A stretch of DNA of 64,000 nt from an uncultured Desulfobacteraceae bacterium (GTDB lineage: Bacteria; Desulfobacterota; Desulfobacteria; Desulfobacterales; Desulfatirhabdiaceae), in contig CAJBLH010000027.1 in assembly GCA_903953895.1 (NCBI GenBank), forward strand, positions 1 to 64,000. The letters are read 5' to 3'. Both the position numbers and the translations under genes were made by a program. Positions 35,123-42,822 of the stretch are shown here, one piece after another. Below the pieces are notes generated by a model, which worked only from the letters and a program-made list of their open reading frames with translations, had not been told where the DNA came from and did no database searches. Position 1 is the stretch's first letter, and each line of letters opens with the position of its first letter.

Positions 35123-35798
35123 ATGAAACGGCGCATCCAGGACATTCCCGAACAAGACAGGCCGCGGGAAAAACTGCTTCGAAAGGGGGCTGCAGCATTG
35201 AGCGACCTGGAGCTTCTGGCCGTTCTCATCGGCAAGGGCACCCGTGACATGGATGTGATGACTCTGGCGGGGAAACTGTCCACCGTCATCGATCACAAAG
35301 GAATGAATGTCAGCGCCGAAGATTTGCAGGAATTCGAAGGGATCGGCGATGCCAAGGCGGCTCTTTTACTGGCGGCGCTGGAATTTGCCCGCCGGCGCAT
35401 CAAACCCGAAGGCGTGCGTATCGAAACACCGGCGGATTTGCTGCCCCATATCCGGCACTATGCCGATCGCATGCAGGAGTACCCGCTGTGCGCCAGTATC
35501 AACGGCGCCAACGAGGTGATGAATATCCGGCTGGTCTCCATCGGACTGGTGGACCGAAGCTCGGCTCATCCCCGTGAGGTCCCTGATGGATCGCGCATCG
35601 GCCGTTATCATCGCCCACAACCATCCTGCCGGCAGCCTTGAGCCTTCCCCGGCCGACATCGAAACGACCCGACAGCTCAAGGCCGCCGTGGGGATCGTGG
35701 GGATTACGCTGCTGGATCACATTATTTTCAATCGTACCGACTACTTCAGCTTTTTGGAATCGGGGAAGCTGTATGGTTCAGGTCAAAATCGGTCTTGA
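35123..35798 (+). pseudogene. radC: radC (JAB/MPN domain) broken by a frameshift
   Basis: The first part (35123 to about 35575) encodes a RadC N-terminus, MKRRIQDIPEQDRPREKLL, a helix-hairpin-helix-like segment (LQEFEGIGDAKAALLL), and the JAB domain up to SAHPREV. The reading frame must then shift to continue RASAVIIAHNHPAGSLEPSP with the JAMM-type HNHPxG, ending DHIIFNRTDYFSFLESG. Together these would form a normal RadC. As sequenced it is interrupted, whether by real decay or by an assembly error. The neighbouring restriction remnant favours decay. Confidence 0.8.
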
Positions 35799-36138
35799 AA
35801 AAATAGGTTTCAGGAAACGGCAGGAATTGATCCAAATCGCTGAGTTGGGAAAGGGATGACCATTCCGATTTTGCTGCCAAATAGGGGGATTTCTCCGGAA
35901 AGTACTTTCGCATGAATGTGCCAAAATATTTGCCGTCGAACATGTTCCCCACGGAATGCTTCAGCGCAGCGGTAATATCCTGCCTGTCAGAATCGGTGTT
36001 GTGAGCGATATCGTAACGGAAATCATCAATTGATCCCTTGAATGACAGATTGACAGCATTGACGATTTCGCAGATCAGATTGGCGCCTCGGAGAGCATTT
36101 TCAATCACCTGGGGTTTTACTGAAGCCTCCTGGTTCAT
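35746..36138 (-). CDS. Hypothetical protein coupled to a CDF-like gene
   Basis: A 130-residue protein with no recognised family. It is acidic/aromatic, without signal peptide or membrane helix; a segment GNMFDGKYFGTFMRKYFPE is rich in Phe/Tyr. Its ATG overlaps the stop of the upstream CDF-like gene (TAATG), so it is third in the HlyD-CDF operon and probably translated by coupling. The 3' end overlaps the broken radC gene by 53 bases. It may be a soluble partner of the transporter; that is a guess from position. Confidence 0.55.
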   Translation of the reverse strand: MNQEASVKPQVIENALRGANLICEIVNAVNLSFKGSIDDFRYDIAHNTDSDRQDITAALKHSVGNMFDGKYFGTFMRKYFPEKSPYLAAKSEWSSLSQLSDLDQFLPFPETYFFKTDFDLNHTASPIPKS

Positions 36139-37202
36139 TATATCCTTTCCGCCTTCACGGCTTCGACCTGCCGAATCTCCGGAAAATCATCCAGCTCAAA
36201 AGTCACTTCCAAAATCTCTGCATTTCGGGAGATGTGATTCTTGATGAGAGTTTCCTGACAGTGCATTCCTTCCCCCATCGGCAATAACCTGCCTCGGTTA
36301 TCGACAACTTCCGATACGACAGTCACGATGGAATTGGGTATTTCGGATTCCATATCCCGCAGAATCGGTTCCAGGCGAAACTGAATTTCAGCAACCGTCG
36401 TCTGCGCAAAAAAACCCAAGGTTATCGTGATGAACAGATCTTTACCGGATCGGCGCGTGCGATATCCACCGAAGCCATCATACTGGTCGAAATGCTTGGT
36501 GAGAACTCGCAGAATCTGATGCTGATCCGGGTCGGGCACCGATCGATCGAGAATTTCGGGCATACTCTCCTTGAGCAGATCAACGGCGATGACCAGCATG
36601 AAGCACAGGATGAATATGGATCCAATTATATCGACAATTCTGGCCGATTTGGGATCCTGCAGGCACAGGGCGAATATCAAGATCACCAGAACAATAAGTG
36701 AAGAAACCGTTTTCGCAATGCGGGATTTGATCTGGGATTGAATAATGATCGAGTTCTCTTGCTGATTGACCCGGATGAATGACAGGGTGAACCAGACATT
36801 GATAGCCAGATTGAAATCCGCTGGAAAGACGAACAAGAACAGGTTGAGAAGAGAAAGCGGCACATCGTCTCCCATCGAAACGATCTTGGAGAAGATATAC
36901 AGACATGTAATCCCCAGACCGAATGCAACCAGCAGATTGACGATCCGCTCGATTTTTCCGGTGCCGAATTCGTATTCGTGGAACCTTCCCCGATGTGCGC
37001 GCCGCAGCACACTATACGAAACGATCTCGATGATCAAAAGCAACAAGAATCGGGTGATTTCGGATATCACCGTCATGGAACCCGAAAACAGGCCCACCCC
37101 CAGCATGAAGCAAAAACAGGACAAATCGAGAACGATCGCCCAGTAAACGGCGGATTCCTTGTTTCGCTGTTCCGGCGTGATGGAGTCATTGTCTCGGATC
37201 AT
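36138..37202 (-). CDS. CDF-family membrane protein lacking metal ligands
   Basis: A 354-residue inner-membrane protein with cation-diffusion-facilitator topology: helices from residue 18 on, the FGTGKIERIVNLLVAFGLG equivalent of the FGYGRAE helix, and a C-terminal cytosolic alpha-beta domain (DLFITITLGFFAQTTVAEIQ). In helix 2 the usual ADxxHxxxD is SEITRFLLL, and in helix 5 ADxxHxxxD is SQIKSRIAK. So the transport-site Asp/His residues are Glu, Arg, Leu, Gln, Ser and Lys. It cannot bind zinc as YiiP or CzcD do. The start overlaps the HlyD-like stop (ATGA). It may be a different transporter or a sensor. Confidence 0.75.
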   Translation of the reverse strand: MIRDNDSITPEQRNKESAVYWAIVLDLSCFCFMLGVGLFSGSMTVISEITRFLLLLIIEIVSYSVLRRAHRGRFHEYEFGTGKIERIVNLLVAFGLGITCLYIFSKIVSMGDDVPLSLLNLFLFVFPADFNLAINVWFTLSFIRVNQQENSIIIQSQIKSRIAKTVSSLIVLVILIFALCLQDPKSARIVDIIGSIFILCFMLVIAVDLLKESMPEILDRSVPDPDQHQILRVLTKHFDQYDGFGGYRTRRSGKDLFITITLGFFAQTTVAEIQFRLEPILRDMESEIPNSIVTVVSEVVDNRGRLLPMGEGMHCQETLIKNHISRNAEILEVTFELDDFPEIRQVEAVKAERI

Positions 37203-38410
37203 CTCAGAAAAGACCCCAGATATTGTTCGATCAGACCGATGCCTTCAAACTCGGCAAAGGCGGTATGGCCGACGCCACAAAACCTGGCGGTGTCGCGGTA
37301 TAGTTCCGGATCGTCGATGCGTACCAGTACACGTCCATCCCGTACCGACTTTGCCTTGACAGTGGCGGCAAAACGAGCGGCGGATCGATCTGCAGCCGAT
37401 CCAGAAACCAATACGACTTTTCCATCAATAAACCGCTCGCTTCCAAATAGCCGGATGCGAACCGGATGGCCGGGATGAATCAACGCCAGCGTGGAATCGT
37501 CGATGGCCACATCCACCAGCAGAGTGCTGCGGTCGATGGTGGAGAGAATTCTGTCCCCCTTCAGCACTTCCATTCCGGTTCGGACATCAACCTCCCAGAT
37601 TACGGAAGTGTCCGGCAATTGCACGGCAGCGGTCGATCGGCGTTCCAGATCGGCACGGGCAGACTGAAGAGAGGTACAGTCGGCTGCAAGATCGGCCTCG
37701 GTTTCCTGGATGCGCCGCTTGTATTCCAAGATCGAGATGAAGAGCGTATTGATCTGGTTTTGTATCTGAAGCACGCCATCGGAAAGGTTCGACGGAAATA
37801 GATCGTTTCGCAGCATCTGACGTCGGTGTTCGATCTGCTTCTGCTCCAGTCGGGTGGATTGAACGAGGGACTCGGCATGCAGATAATCCGCTTCGATCCG
37901 ATCGAAATCGGCCAATGCCACTGCATTGATTTTGATCAGTTGACTGTTTCGCGTGCGAAGCTGTGCGGCTTCCTTCAGCCGGGCTTCCTGCCCTTCCTGA
38001 CGGGCTTTCAAGATGGCGACCGTCTGGTCCAGGTCATGTTGCAGCAGCGTGCGGTAATCCGAGAGATGGCTCTCGCTGACAATCATCCGGGATTGAAGTG
38101 CGGCGATTTCCTCCTGAAGGAAGGCAGCGGATTTGGACTTTTCGCGGTGCCGGGCTTCCAGCATGTCGATCTCGGTGTGCGGTGTTCGGGAGTTTCGCAG
38201 CACCACGACGGGGGATTGACCGGAAACGGTGCCGGGGGTTGCGTTCACAGACACGACAACCCCGTCGATCGGTGCCCGGACATCATAAACATAGGCGGTA
38301 ACGACGGCATTGCGGACGATGAAGGTTCGCAGATATCGGAAAAGGGCAGGCATCGGCAGCAACAGCACCGCCATGACGAGAAGCCAGGCAACCCACTTGT
38401 TCTTAAGCAT
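37199..38410 (-). CDS. HlyD-like periplasmic adaptor (membrane-fusion) protein
   Basis: A 403-residue membrane-fusion protein. One N-terminal transmembrane helix (residues about 6-27) is followed by a lipoyl/biotinyl half-motif (VYDVRAPIDGVVVSVNATPG). A long coiled-coil hairpin of about 170 residues comes next (ARHREKSKSAAFLQEEIAAL, then QTRLEQKQIEHRRQ), then a beta-barrel with ILSTIDRSTLLVDVAIDDS. Such proteins link an inner-membrane pump to an outer-membrane channel. The pump gene coupled to it is a CDF-like protein rather than an ABC, RND or MFS transporter, which is unusual. No TolC homologue is nearby. Confidence 0.82.
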   Translation of the reverse strand: MLKNKWVAWLLVMAVLLLPMPALFRYLRTFIVRNAVVTAYVYDVRAPIDGVVVSVNATPGTVSGQSPVVVLRNSRTPHTEIDMLEARHREKSKSAAFLQEEIAALQSRMIVSESHLSDYRTLLQHDLDQTVAILKARQEGQEARLKEAAQLRTRNSQLIKINAVALADFDRIEADYLHAESLVQSTRLEQKQIEHRRQMLRNDLFPSNLSDGVLQIQNQINTLFISILEYKRRIQETEADLAADCTSLQSARADLERRSTAAVQLPDTSVIWEVDVRTGMEVLKGDRILSTIDRSTLLVDVAIDDSTLALIHPGHPVRIRLFGSERFIDGKVVLVSGSAADRSAARFAATVKAKSVRDGRVLVRIDDPELYRDTARFCGVGHTAFAEFEGIGLIEQYLGSFLR

Positions 38411-38496
38411 AATAAGCCTTCATCAGGTTGATGTTCGTCAACCAACCCCATATGTTCTTCACCGATAAGAGAATCGGAATGTGGCCAACCGATTGT

Positions 38497-38754
38497 TCAC
38501 CGCCACGGCTTCATCGATTCTGATAATTCTCCCGGACCGGCGAAAAGACCTCCACATTTCCTGCACGAAATGCTTTTTTTATCACGCTTTCGGGCATATT
38601 CCGCCCACCTGGAGCCTGCCAAATATAGTGCTTTTTCATTCGCATAGACAAGTCCGATGCCAGTATCGGTTAAAAAAAGTTCGAGTTCCCGTTCAGAAGG
38701 AAACATCGCCGCCAACTCGGTAAAAACAACTTCACAAATAATCAGTTTTCCCAT
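38497..38754 (-). pseudogene. Decayed PIN-domain (VapC-like) toxin fragment
   Basis: The frame begins inside a PIN domain: CEVVFTELAAMFPSERELEL, then FLTDTGIGL and ALYLAGSRWAEYARKR. This resembles the middle of VapC-type RNases. A zinc-ribbon-like SCRKCGG follows before the stop. The N-terminal VDTNV-type acidic strand is missing. Beyond the stop, in another frame, DSLIGEEH resembles the usual PDFLIGAHA. It is thus probably a truncated, frameshifted toxin gene; no antitoxin gene was found upstream. Confidence is moderate because the match is from memory. Confidence 0.5.
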
Positions 38755-38841
38755 GGATAAATGGCGATCCAGTAGTCTCTTTGACAGACCTCGTTATCGC
38801 GCAAAAATTTGGCACCTGCTTTGAGGCGAAAACACTGGTTT

Positions 38842-40092
38842 TCAGTGTTTGAAACTGCGCTGTCCCGTATAAACCATAGTCGCGCCCACTTCGTTGCAGG
38901 CTTCGATGGACTGGTAGTCATTATCAGATCCGCCCGGCTGAATGACGCAGGATACCTTTTCGTTCAGGCCAACATCGATGCCGTCCCGGAACGGAAAAAA
39001 CGCATCGCTGACCATGGCCGAACCTTTAAGTCCACCGTTTTGTGCAGCTACGCGCCGGTCGATATCGGCTTTCTTTTCCGAATCTTTCAAATCGTTATAG
39101 GCCATCCCGAGGGTTTCGAAGCAGTAACGATCCGCAAGCTTTCGGTACGCCTTATCTCTGGCGATTTCAGCCACGCCGACCCGGTCCTGTTCTCCGGTTC
39201 CGATGCCGACCGTTACCCGGTCCTTGACATAAATCACGGAATTGGAGGTAATGCCGGCTTCGACCAGCCACCCGAACAACATGTCCTGATATTCCTTTTC
39301 CGTAGGTTCCCGCTGGATTATATAGGTTTTTCCCTTGCAGTCGCAGGCCGCCAGCTTTAAATCCGCCTTTGTCCTGGCCTGGGGAACAAACGACCACTGA
39401 GCCACGAGGCCGCCGTCCATCAGGCTCTTGAAATCCACAAATCGCTGCCCCACAAAATCCTGGAGCCGAGCAATGTTCTGAATGCGAACAACCCGTAGAT
39501 TCTTTTTTGCAGAGAATATGGCCATAACACCATCTTCAAATTCGGGCGCCACCACGACTTCGGCGTACTGATTGCCGATAGCCTCAGCCGTTGCCTTATC
39601 CACGGGCCGGTTGACCGCAATACAGCCGCCGAAGGCCGCCACCCGGTCCGCCATCATGGCTTTATGGTAGGCATCGGCCAGCACATCGGACTGAGCCACG
39701 CCGCAAGGGTTGTTGTGCTTGACAATAACCGCGGTCGGCGTATCCATGAAATATCTTAGAATGTTCAGGGCATTGTCTGCGTCGGTCACGTTGGTTTTTC
39801 CGGGATGTTTGCCGGACTGAAGCAGTTCGATATCGGATGCCAGATATCGGCCCGGCTGAATGGTCCGAGTTTCCCCAAAAATCAAATTGCCGTTGACCAA
39901 CTTGAAAAGAGCGGCTTCCTGGCCGGGATTTTCGCCGTACCGCAGGCCTTTCTGCTCACCCTGAATATCCCAGAGAACTTTTTCGAAAAACAGGGTCTGA
40001 CGGCTGGTTTCGTCGATAAAGCTGATTTCCATGCGCGGTGGAAAATGCTCGTCCACAATGGTTTTGTACATTTTTTTCAGGTCGTCTGCCAT
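38842..40092 (-). CDS. purH: AICAR formyltransferase (separate purH C-terminal domain)
   Basis: A 416-residue enzyme equivalent to the C-terminal half of bifunctional PurH; it formylates AICAR to FAICAR with 10-formyl-THF. Conserved stretches are LRYGENPGQEAALF, NALNILRYF, the catalytic Lys-His in VIVKHNNPCGVA, AAFGGCIAVNRPVD and the terminal SDAFFPFRDGID and IQPGGSDND. The N-terminal MGS-like domain is encoded separately, 69 bases upstream, as an IMP cyclohydrolase. It has its own AAGGAGG seven bases from the ATG, so the split is a real gene boundary, not a frameshift within a single gene. Confidence 0.93.
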   Translation of the reverse strand: MADDLKKMYKTIVDEHFPPRMEISFIDETSRQTLFFEKVLWDIQGEQKGLRYGENPGQEAALFKLVNGNLIFGETRTIQPGRYLASDIELLQSGKHPGKTNVTDADNALNILRYFMDTPTAVIVKHNNPCGVAQSDVLADAYHKAMMADRVAAFGGCIAVNRPVDKATAEAIGNQYAEVVVAPEFEDGVMAIFSAKKNLRVVRIQNIARLQDFVGQRFVDFKSLMDGGLVAQWSFVPQARTKADLKLAACDCKGKTYIIQREPTEKEYQDMLFGWLVEAGITSNSVIYVKDRVTVGIGTGEQDRVGVAEIARDKAYRKLADRYCFETLGMAYNDLKDSEKKADIDRRVAAQNGGLKGSAMVSDAFFPFRDGIDVGLNEKVSCVIQPGGSDNDYQSIEACNEVGATMVYTGQRSFKH

Positions 40093-40161
40093 GGCAAGCC
40101 TCCTTGAATGGGGAAAAAAGATGAAAACTGAAACGCAGAGCAGGGAAGGATAACTTCCCCT

Positions 40162-40839
40162 CTATGACGGATAACATCCATTCACGTTCGAAATCGTTTG
40201 AATGTTCAGGTATTCGGCGATCATTCGGTCATAATCAGCAGTATGCTTGAAAGCTTTCTGCGCCAGCCTGAAACGAAGTTCCAGAGATATTCGGCCGCGT
40301 TCTTCCCGCATCTCGGATAAAATGGCGTCGTAGTCCGCCGGATCCACCACGGAAGCCACCCGGATGAAATTCTTGGCAGAGGCCCGGATCATGCATGGTC
40401 CTCCGATGTCGATGTTGCCTCGGGCCTGTTCCACGGTAACATCCGGTTTGGATATGGTCTGCTTGAACGGATAGAGATTCACCACCACCATATCGAAGGG
40501 CACGGCCCCGGTTCTGACCAGATCGCCCTGGTGATCGGCATTGAAAGTTTCGGTAAGAATACTTAGATAAATCTTGAAATCCAGTGTTTTGACCAGACCT
40601 CCCTGGGTTTCCGGCTGGCCGGTATAGTCCGACACCTGTTTCAGACAGGTGTCGGCCTGTTTTCCCAGAATCTCCCGAATGGCATTGTAGGTGCCTCCAG
40701 TCGAATACAGGGTCATTTTCGGATTGATCTCCAGAAGCCGGGTGACAAGTTGATCGAGTTTGCTTTTGTCGGAAACGCTGATCAGGACATTGCGAACTTC
40801 GACAAGCGGATCGATCCGGGTAACCACGTTGATTGACAT
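40162..40839 (-). CDS. purH: IMP cyclohydrolase (separate purH N-terminal domain)
   Basis: A 225-residue protein equal to the methylglyoxal-synthase-like IMPCH domain of PurH, which closes FAICAR to IMP. Family motifs: ISVSDKSKLDQLVTRLL, LYSTGGTYNAI, VSDYTGQPETQGGLVKTL, VVVNLYPF, and IDIGGPCMIRASAKN. PETQGG differs from the usual PEMLDGRVKTL by substitution. The C-terminus ends shortly after the IMPCH domain (YLNIQTISNVNGCYPS), with no formyltransferase region. A perfect ten-base inverted repeat lies in its coding sequence at 40629-40655. It follows the HD-hydrolase gene by three bases. Confidence 0.93.
   Translation of the reverse strand: MSINVVTRIDPLVEVRNVLISVSDKSKLDQLVTRLLEINPKMTLYSTGGTYNAIREILGKQADTCLKQVSDYTGQPETQGGLVKTLDFKIYLSILTETFNADHQGDLVRTGAVPFDMVVVNLYPFKQTISKPDVTVEQARGNIDIGGPCMIRASAKNFIRVASVVDPADYDAILSEMREERGRISLELRFRLAQKAFKHTADYDRMIAEYLNIQTISNVNGCYPS
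40629..40655. repeat. Perfect 10-base inverted repeat inside the IMPCH gene
   Basis: CCGACACCTG and CAGGTGTCGG flank a seven-base loop. It falls in the coding region for ADTCLKQVSDY. Chance is possible in a window this long, but a ten-base perfect stem in mRNA could affect translation or transcript decay. Confidence 0.7.
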
Positions 40840-40842
40840 CGA

Positions 40843-41469
40843 TTATATCTCCCCATCATATTCCTGTAAAAAACGGTTAAAAAATGCGGTCATGAACTGG
40901 TGGCGTTCATCGGCCATGCGTTTGCCTGCGGAAGTCATCATGCGGTACTTGATTTTGCGGAGCTTGACGCGATATTCCCTGAAGCCGGTATCATCGATGG
41001 AATACGGTGCGCTTTTTTCCGGGTCGATACCGGGACTGTGCAGCCGCGCTCCGATTTCTCCGGCGAAGAGATAGGCCCTGGCGATACCGATGGCGCCGAT
41101 GGCATCCAGCTTATCGGCGTCAAAAAGGACTTTGGCCTCAAGGGTTTCGGGGATATGGCATCCCCGGAAACGGTGGGTACGGATACAGTGAAGGATATTG
41201 TCTTTCCGTTCCGATGAAACCGCCAGATCGTCCACGATCGGCTTGGCCAGCACAGCGCCGTGGATTGCATGGCAGAGCGCTCCCTTGGCTGCATCCTGAT
41301 GGGATCTGCCGATGTCGTGCAGGAGGGCCGCAACCCGCAGGACATCCATGTCCGCCTGTTCCACAGGGCCGATCTGCTCGCACAGCCTGAGTACCCGGAT
41401 CGTATGATCCCAGTCGTGACTGGCGCGTGCGCCGGTGAAAAGCTGCTGTGCCGTTGCCTGAATATCCAT
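40843..41469 (-). CDS. HD-domain hydrolase (YedJ-like)
   Basis: A 208-residue metal-dependent phosphohydrolase. The HD ligands are ASHDWDHTIRVLRL, the signature AALLHDIGRSHQD, a His in ILHCIRTHRFRG and the closing LFDADKLDAIGAIGIARAY. This pattern is that of the YedJ branch. The substrate is unknown. It lies one base after the Nim-like flavoprotein and three bases before IMP cyclohydrolase, so all are probably in one transcript with the purH genes. Confidence 0.88.
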   Translation of the reverse strand: MDIQATAQQLFTGARASHDWDHTIRVLRLCEQIGPVEQADMDVLRVAALLHDIGRSHQDAAKGALCHAIHGAVLAKPIVDDLAVSSERKDNILHCIRTHRFRGCHIPETLEAKVLFDADKLDAIGAIGIARAYLFAGEIGARLHSPGIDPEKSAPYSIDDTGFREYRVKLRKIKYRMMTSAGKRMADERHQFMTAFFNRFLQEYDGEI

Positions 41470-41470
41470 C

Positions 41471-41926
41471 TTACGCCGCTGTTTTTCCGGTCAACTCCGT
41501 GATGGCGACCTTTATAACGACGATTTTATCCACGGCGGACGCCGGATAGGTAAATGTTTCACTGCAATACTGCCGCATGATGATATCCAGGGCCGCCCGC
41601 TTTTCCGCAGCATCCTCGATAAAGGCGGCAACCCCGAAGGCGACGGCGCTCTGGAAAGAAAACCCCCAGTTGCAGGGGCTGTCGCCTGTTTTCAACCGGC
41701 AATCCGTATCGAACTCGATACAGACGCGGGGATTTTTTTGAAGAACATCGATTTTTCTGCCTTCGGATGCGCTGTGAAAATAAACGACGCCGTCTTTGTA
41801 TCCAAAACTCATGGGAATGACGTAAGGCTGACCGTCATCCGACATCGCCAGACGACAGACGGTTGATTTGCGTATAATGGATGTAATGGCATCCGGATCG
41901 GTTATTTCTTTGTCTTTTCTTCTCAT
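41471..41926 (-). CDS. Nim/PNPOx-like flavin-binding protein
   Basis: A 151-residue split-barrel protein of the pyridoxamine 5'-phosphate oxidase-like superfamily. The opening MRRKDKEITDPDAITSII, LAMSDDGQPYVIPMSFGY, VVYFHSASEGRKIDVLQKNP and CIEFDTDCRL match the NimA-type branch, in which an FMN sits at the dimer interface. In some members this reduces nitroimidazoles; here the role is not known. It is one base upstream of the HD hydrolase gene. Confidence 0.85.
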   Translation of the reverse strand: MRRKDKEITDPDAITSIIRKSTVCRLAMSDDGQPYVIPMSFGYKDGVVYFHSASEGRKIDVLQKNPRVCIEFDTDCRLKTGDSPCNWGFSFQSAVAFGVAAFIEDAAEKRAALDIIMRQYCSETFTYPASAVDKIVVIKVAITELTGKTAA

Positions 41927-42054
41927 AAATATTCCTGATGTATATTTGCAAAATTTTCGATATTGAAACGAATTATCTGATGGGCTTGATCATCATTTCT
42001 GCCATTTTGCTTTGCCCGACCCTCCCCCAGCGGGCAAGAGAGTTAATCAGCCGA

Positions 42055-42753
42055 TCAGCCCAGACTCATGACCGATTCCCACCGTTCAAATTCCGTGGAT
42101 ACCGGAAGATTCTGTTTCTTGAGAATTTCAATGAATCCGCTGTCGTTGAACCGCAAGTAGGGATTGACTTTCAGCTCATCGCCGATAAGCGAGCAGACAT
42201 GGGCCGGGTTGTAGGCTTTCAGATAGGGGTCGATGTCGGGATTGTCCGGCTCGACGATTCGGGAAAAGGACATGGCGTATTGCAGATAGTCATGGCCGGC
42301 ATATACGACCGTATCAGCGGGAAAGGCCGTTAGAAATTTGATGGAATTGTAAAACGCCCGGAGATCGCCGGAAAAACAGTTACCGATGGTTCCGTTGAAC
42401 AGGGTGTCTCCGGTAATCAGACAGTTGCCGACATGAAAGGTCACCGAATCCTGGGTATGGCCGGGCGTGGCATAGACCCGGACGGGTGTTCCGTCCAGCG
42501 CAATGGACGCCTGCCTGCTCAGGGATGCGCCGTCCAGAAGGACGGCTCCGGATCGGGCCAGGAGTTCCTGGGTTCCGCTGGTATGATCCGGATGCTGATG
42601 GGTGTGGGTCACGTGGGTGAGTCTGAGCTTGTTTTTTTCGACAAAGCGCAGAATGGAATCCACCGCACCGCCGTCGATGGCCATCGCCGAATGTTCTCCA
42701 TAAACGACATAACTGAAATTATCGGAAGAATATGGGATTTGCTGAATATTCAT
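42055..42753 (-). CDS. Metallo-beta-lactamase-fold hydrolase (glyoxalase II-like)
   Basis: A 232-residue metal-dependent hydrolase. The binuclear-site signature is THTHQHPDHTSG (HxHxDH variant), with later ligands in VYATPGHTQDS, LITGDTLF and VVYAGHDYLQYA. The C-terminal helices resemble hydroxyacylglutathione hydrolase but are short, and the substrate could be another thioester. It is separated from recD by 69 bases and from the Nim-like gene by 128, the latter holding an eight-base hairpin near 42012-42036. Confidence 0.87.
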   Translation of the reverse strand: MNIQQIPYSSDNFSYVVYGEHSAMAIDGGAVDSILRFVEKNKLRLTHVTHTHQHPDHTSGTQELLARSGAVLLDGASLSRQASIALDGTPVRVYATPGHTQDSVTFHVGNCLITGDTLFNGTIGNCFSGDLRAFYNSIKFLTAFPADTVVYAGHDYLQYAMSFSRIVEPDNPDIDPYLKAYNPAHVCSLIGDELKVNPYLRFNDSGFIEILKKQNLPVSTEFERWESVMSLG

Positions 42754-42822
42754 GGGCCTCCTGGTGATGGATACTTTGAGCGTGCCGAAACGATAATCAA
42801 GGCCGAATATCTATAGCAGCGA

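Noticed and set aside
42012..42036. Hairpin TTGCCCG/CGGGCAA as terminator of the lactamase-fold gene
   Set aside because: No T-run follows in the minus-strand direction, so rho-independent termination is not supported.
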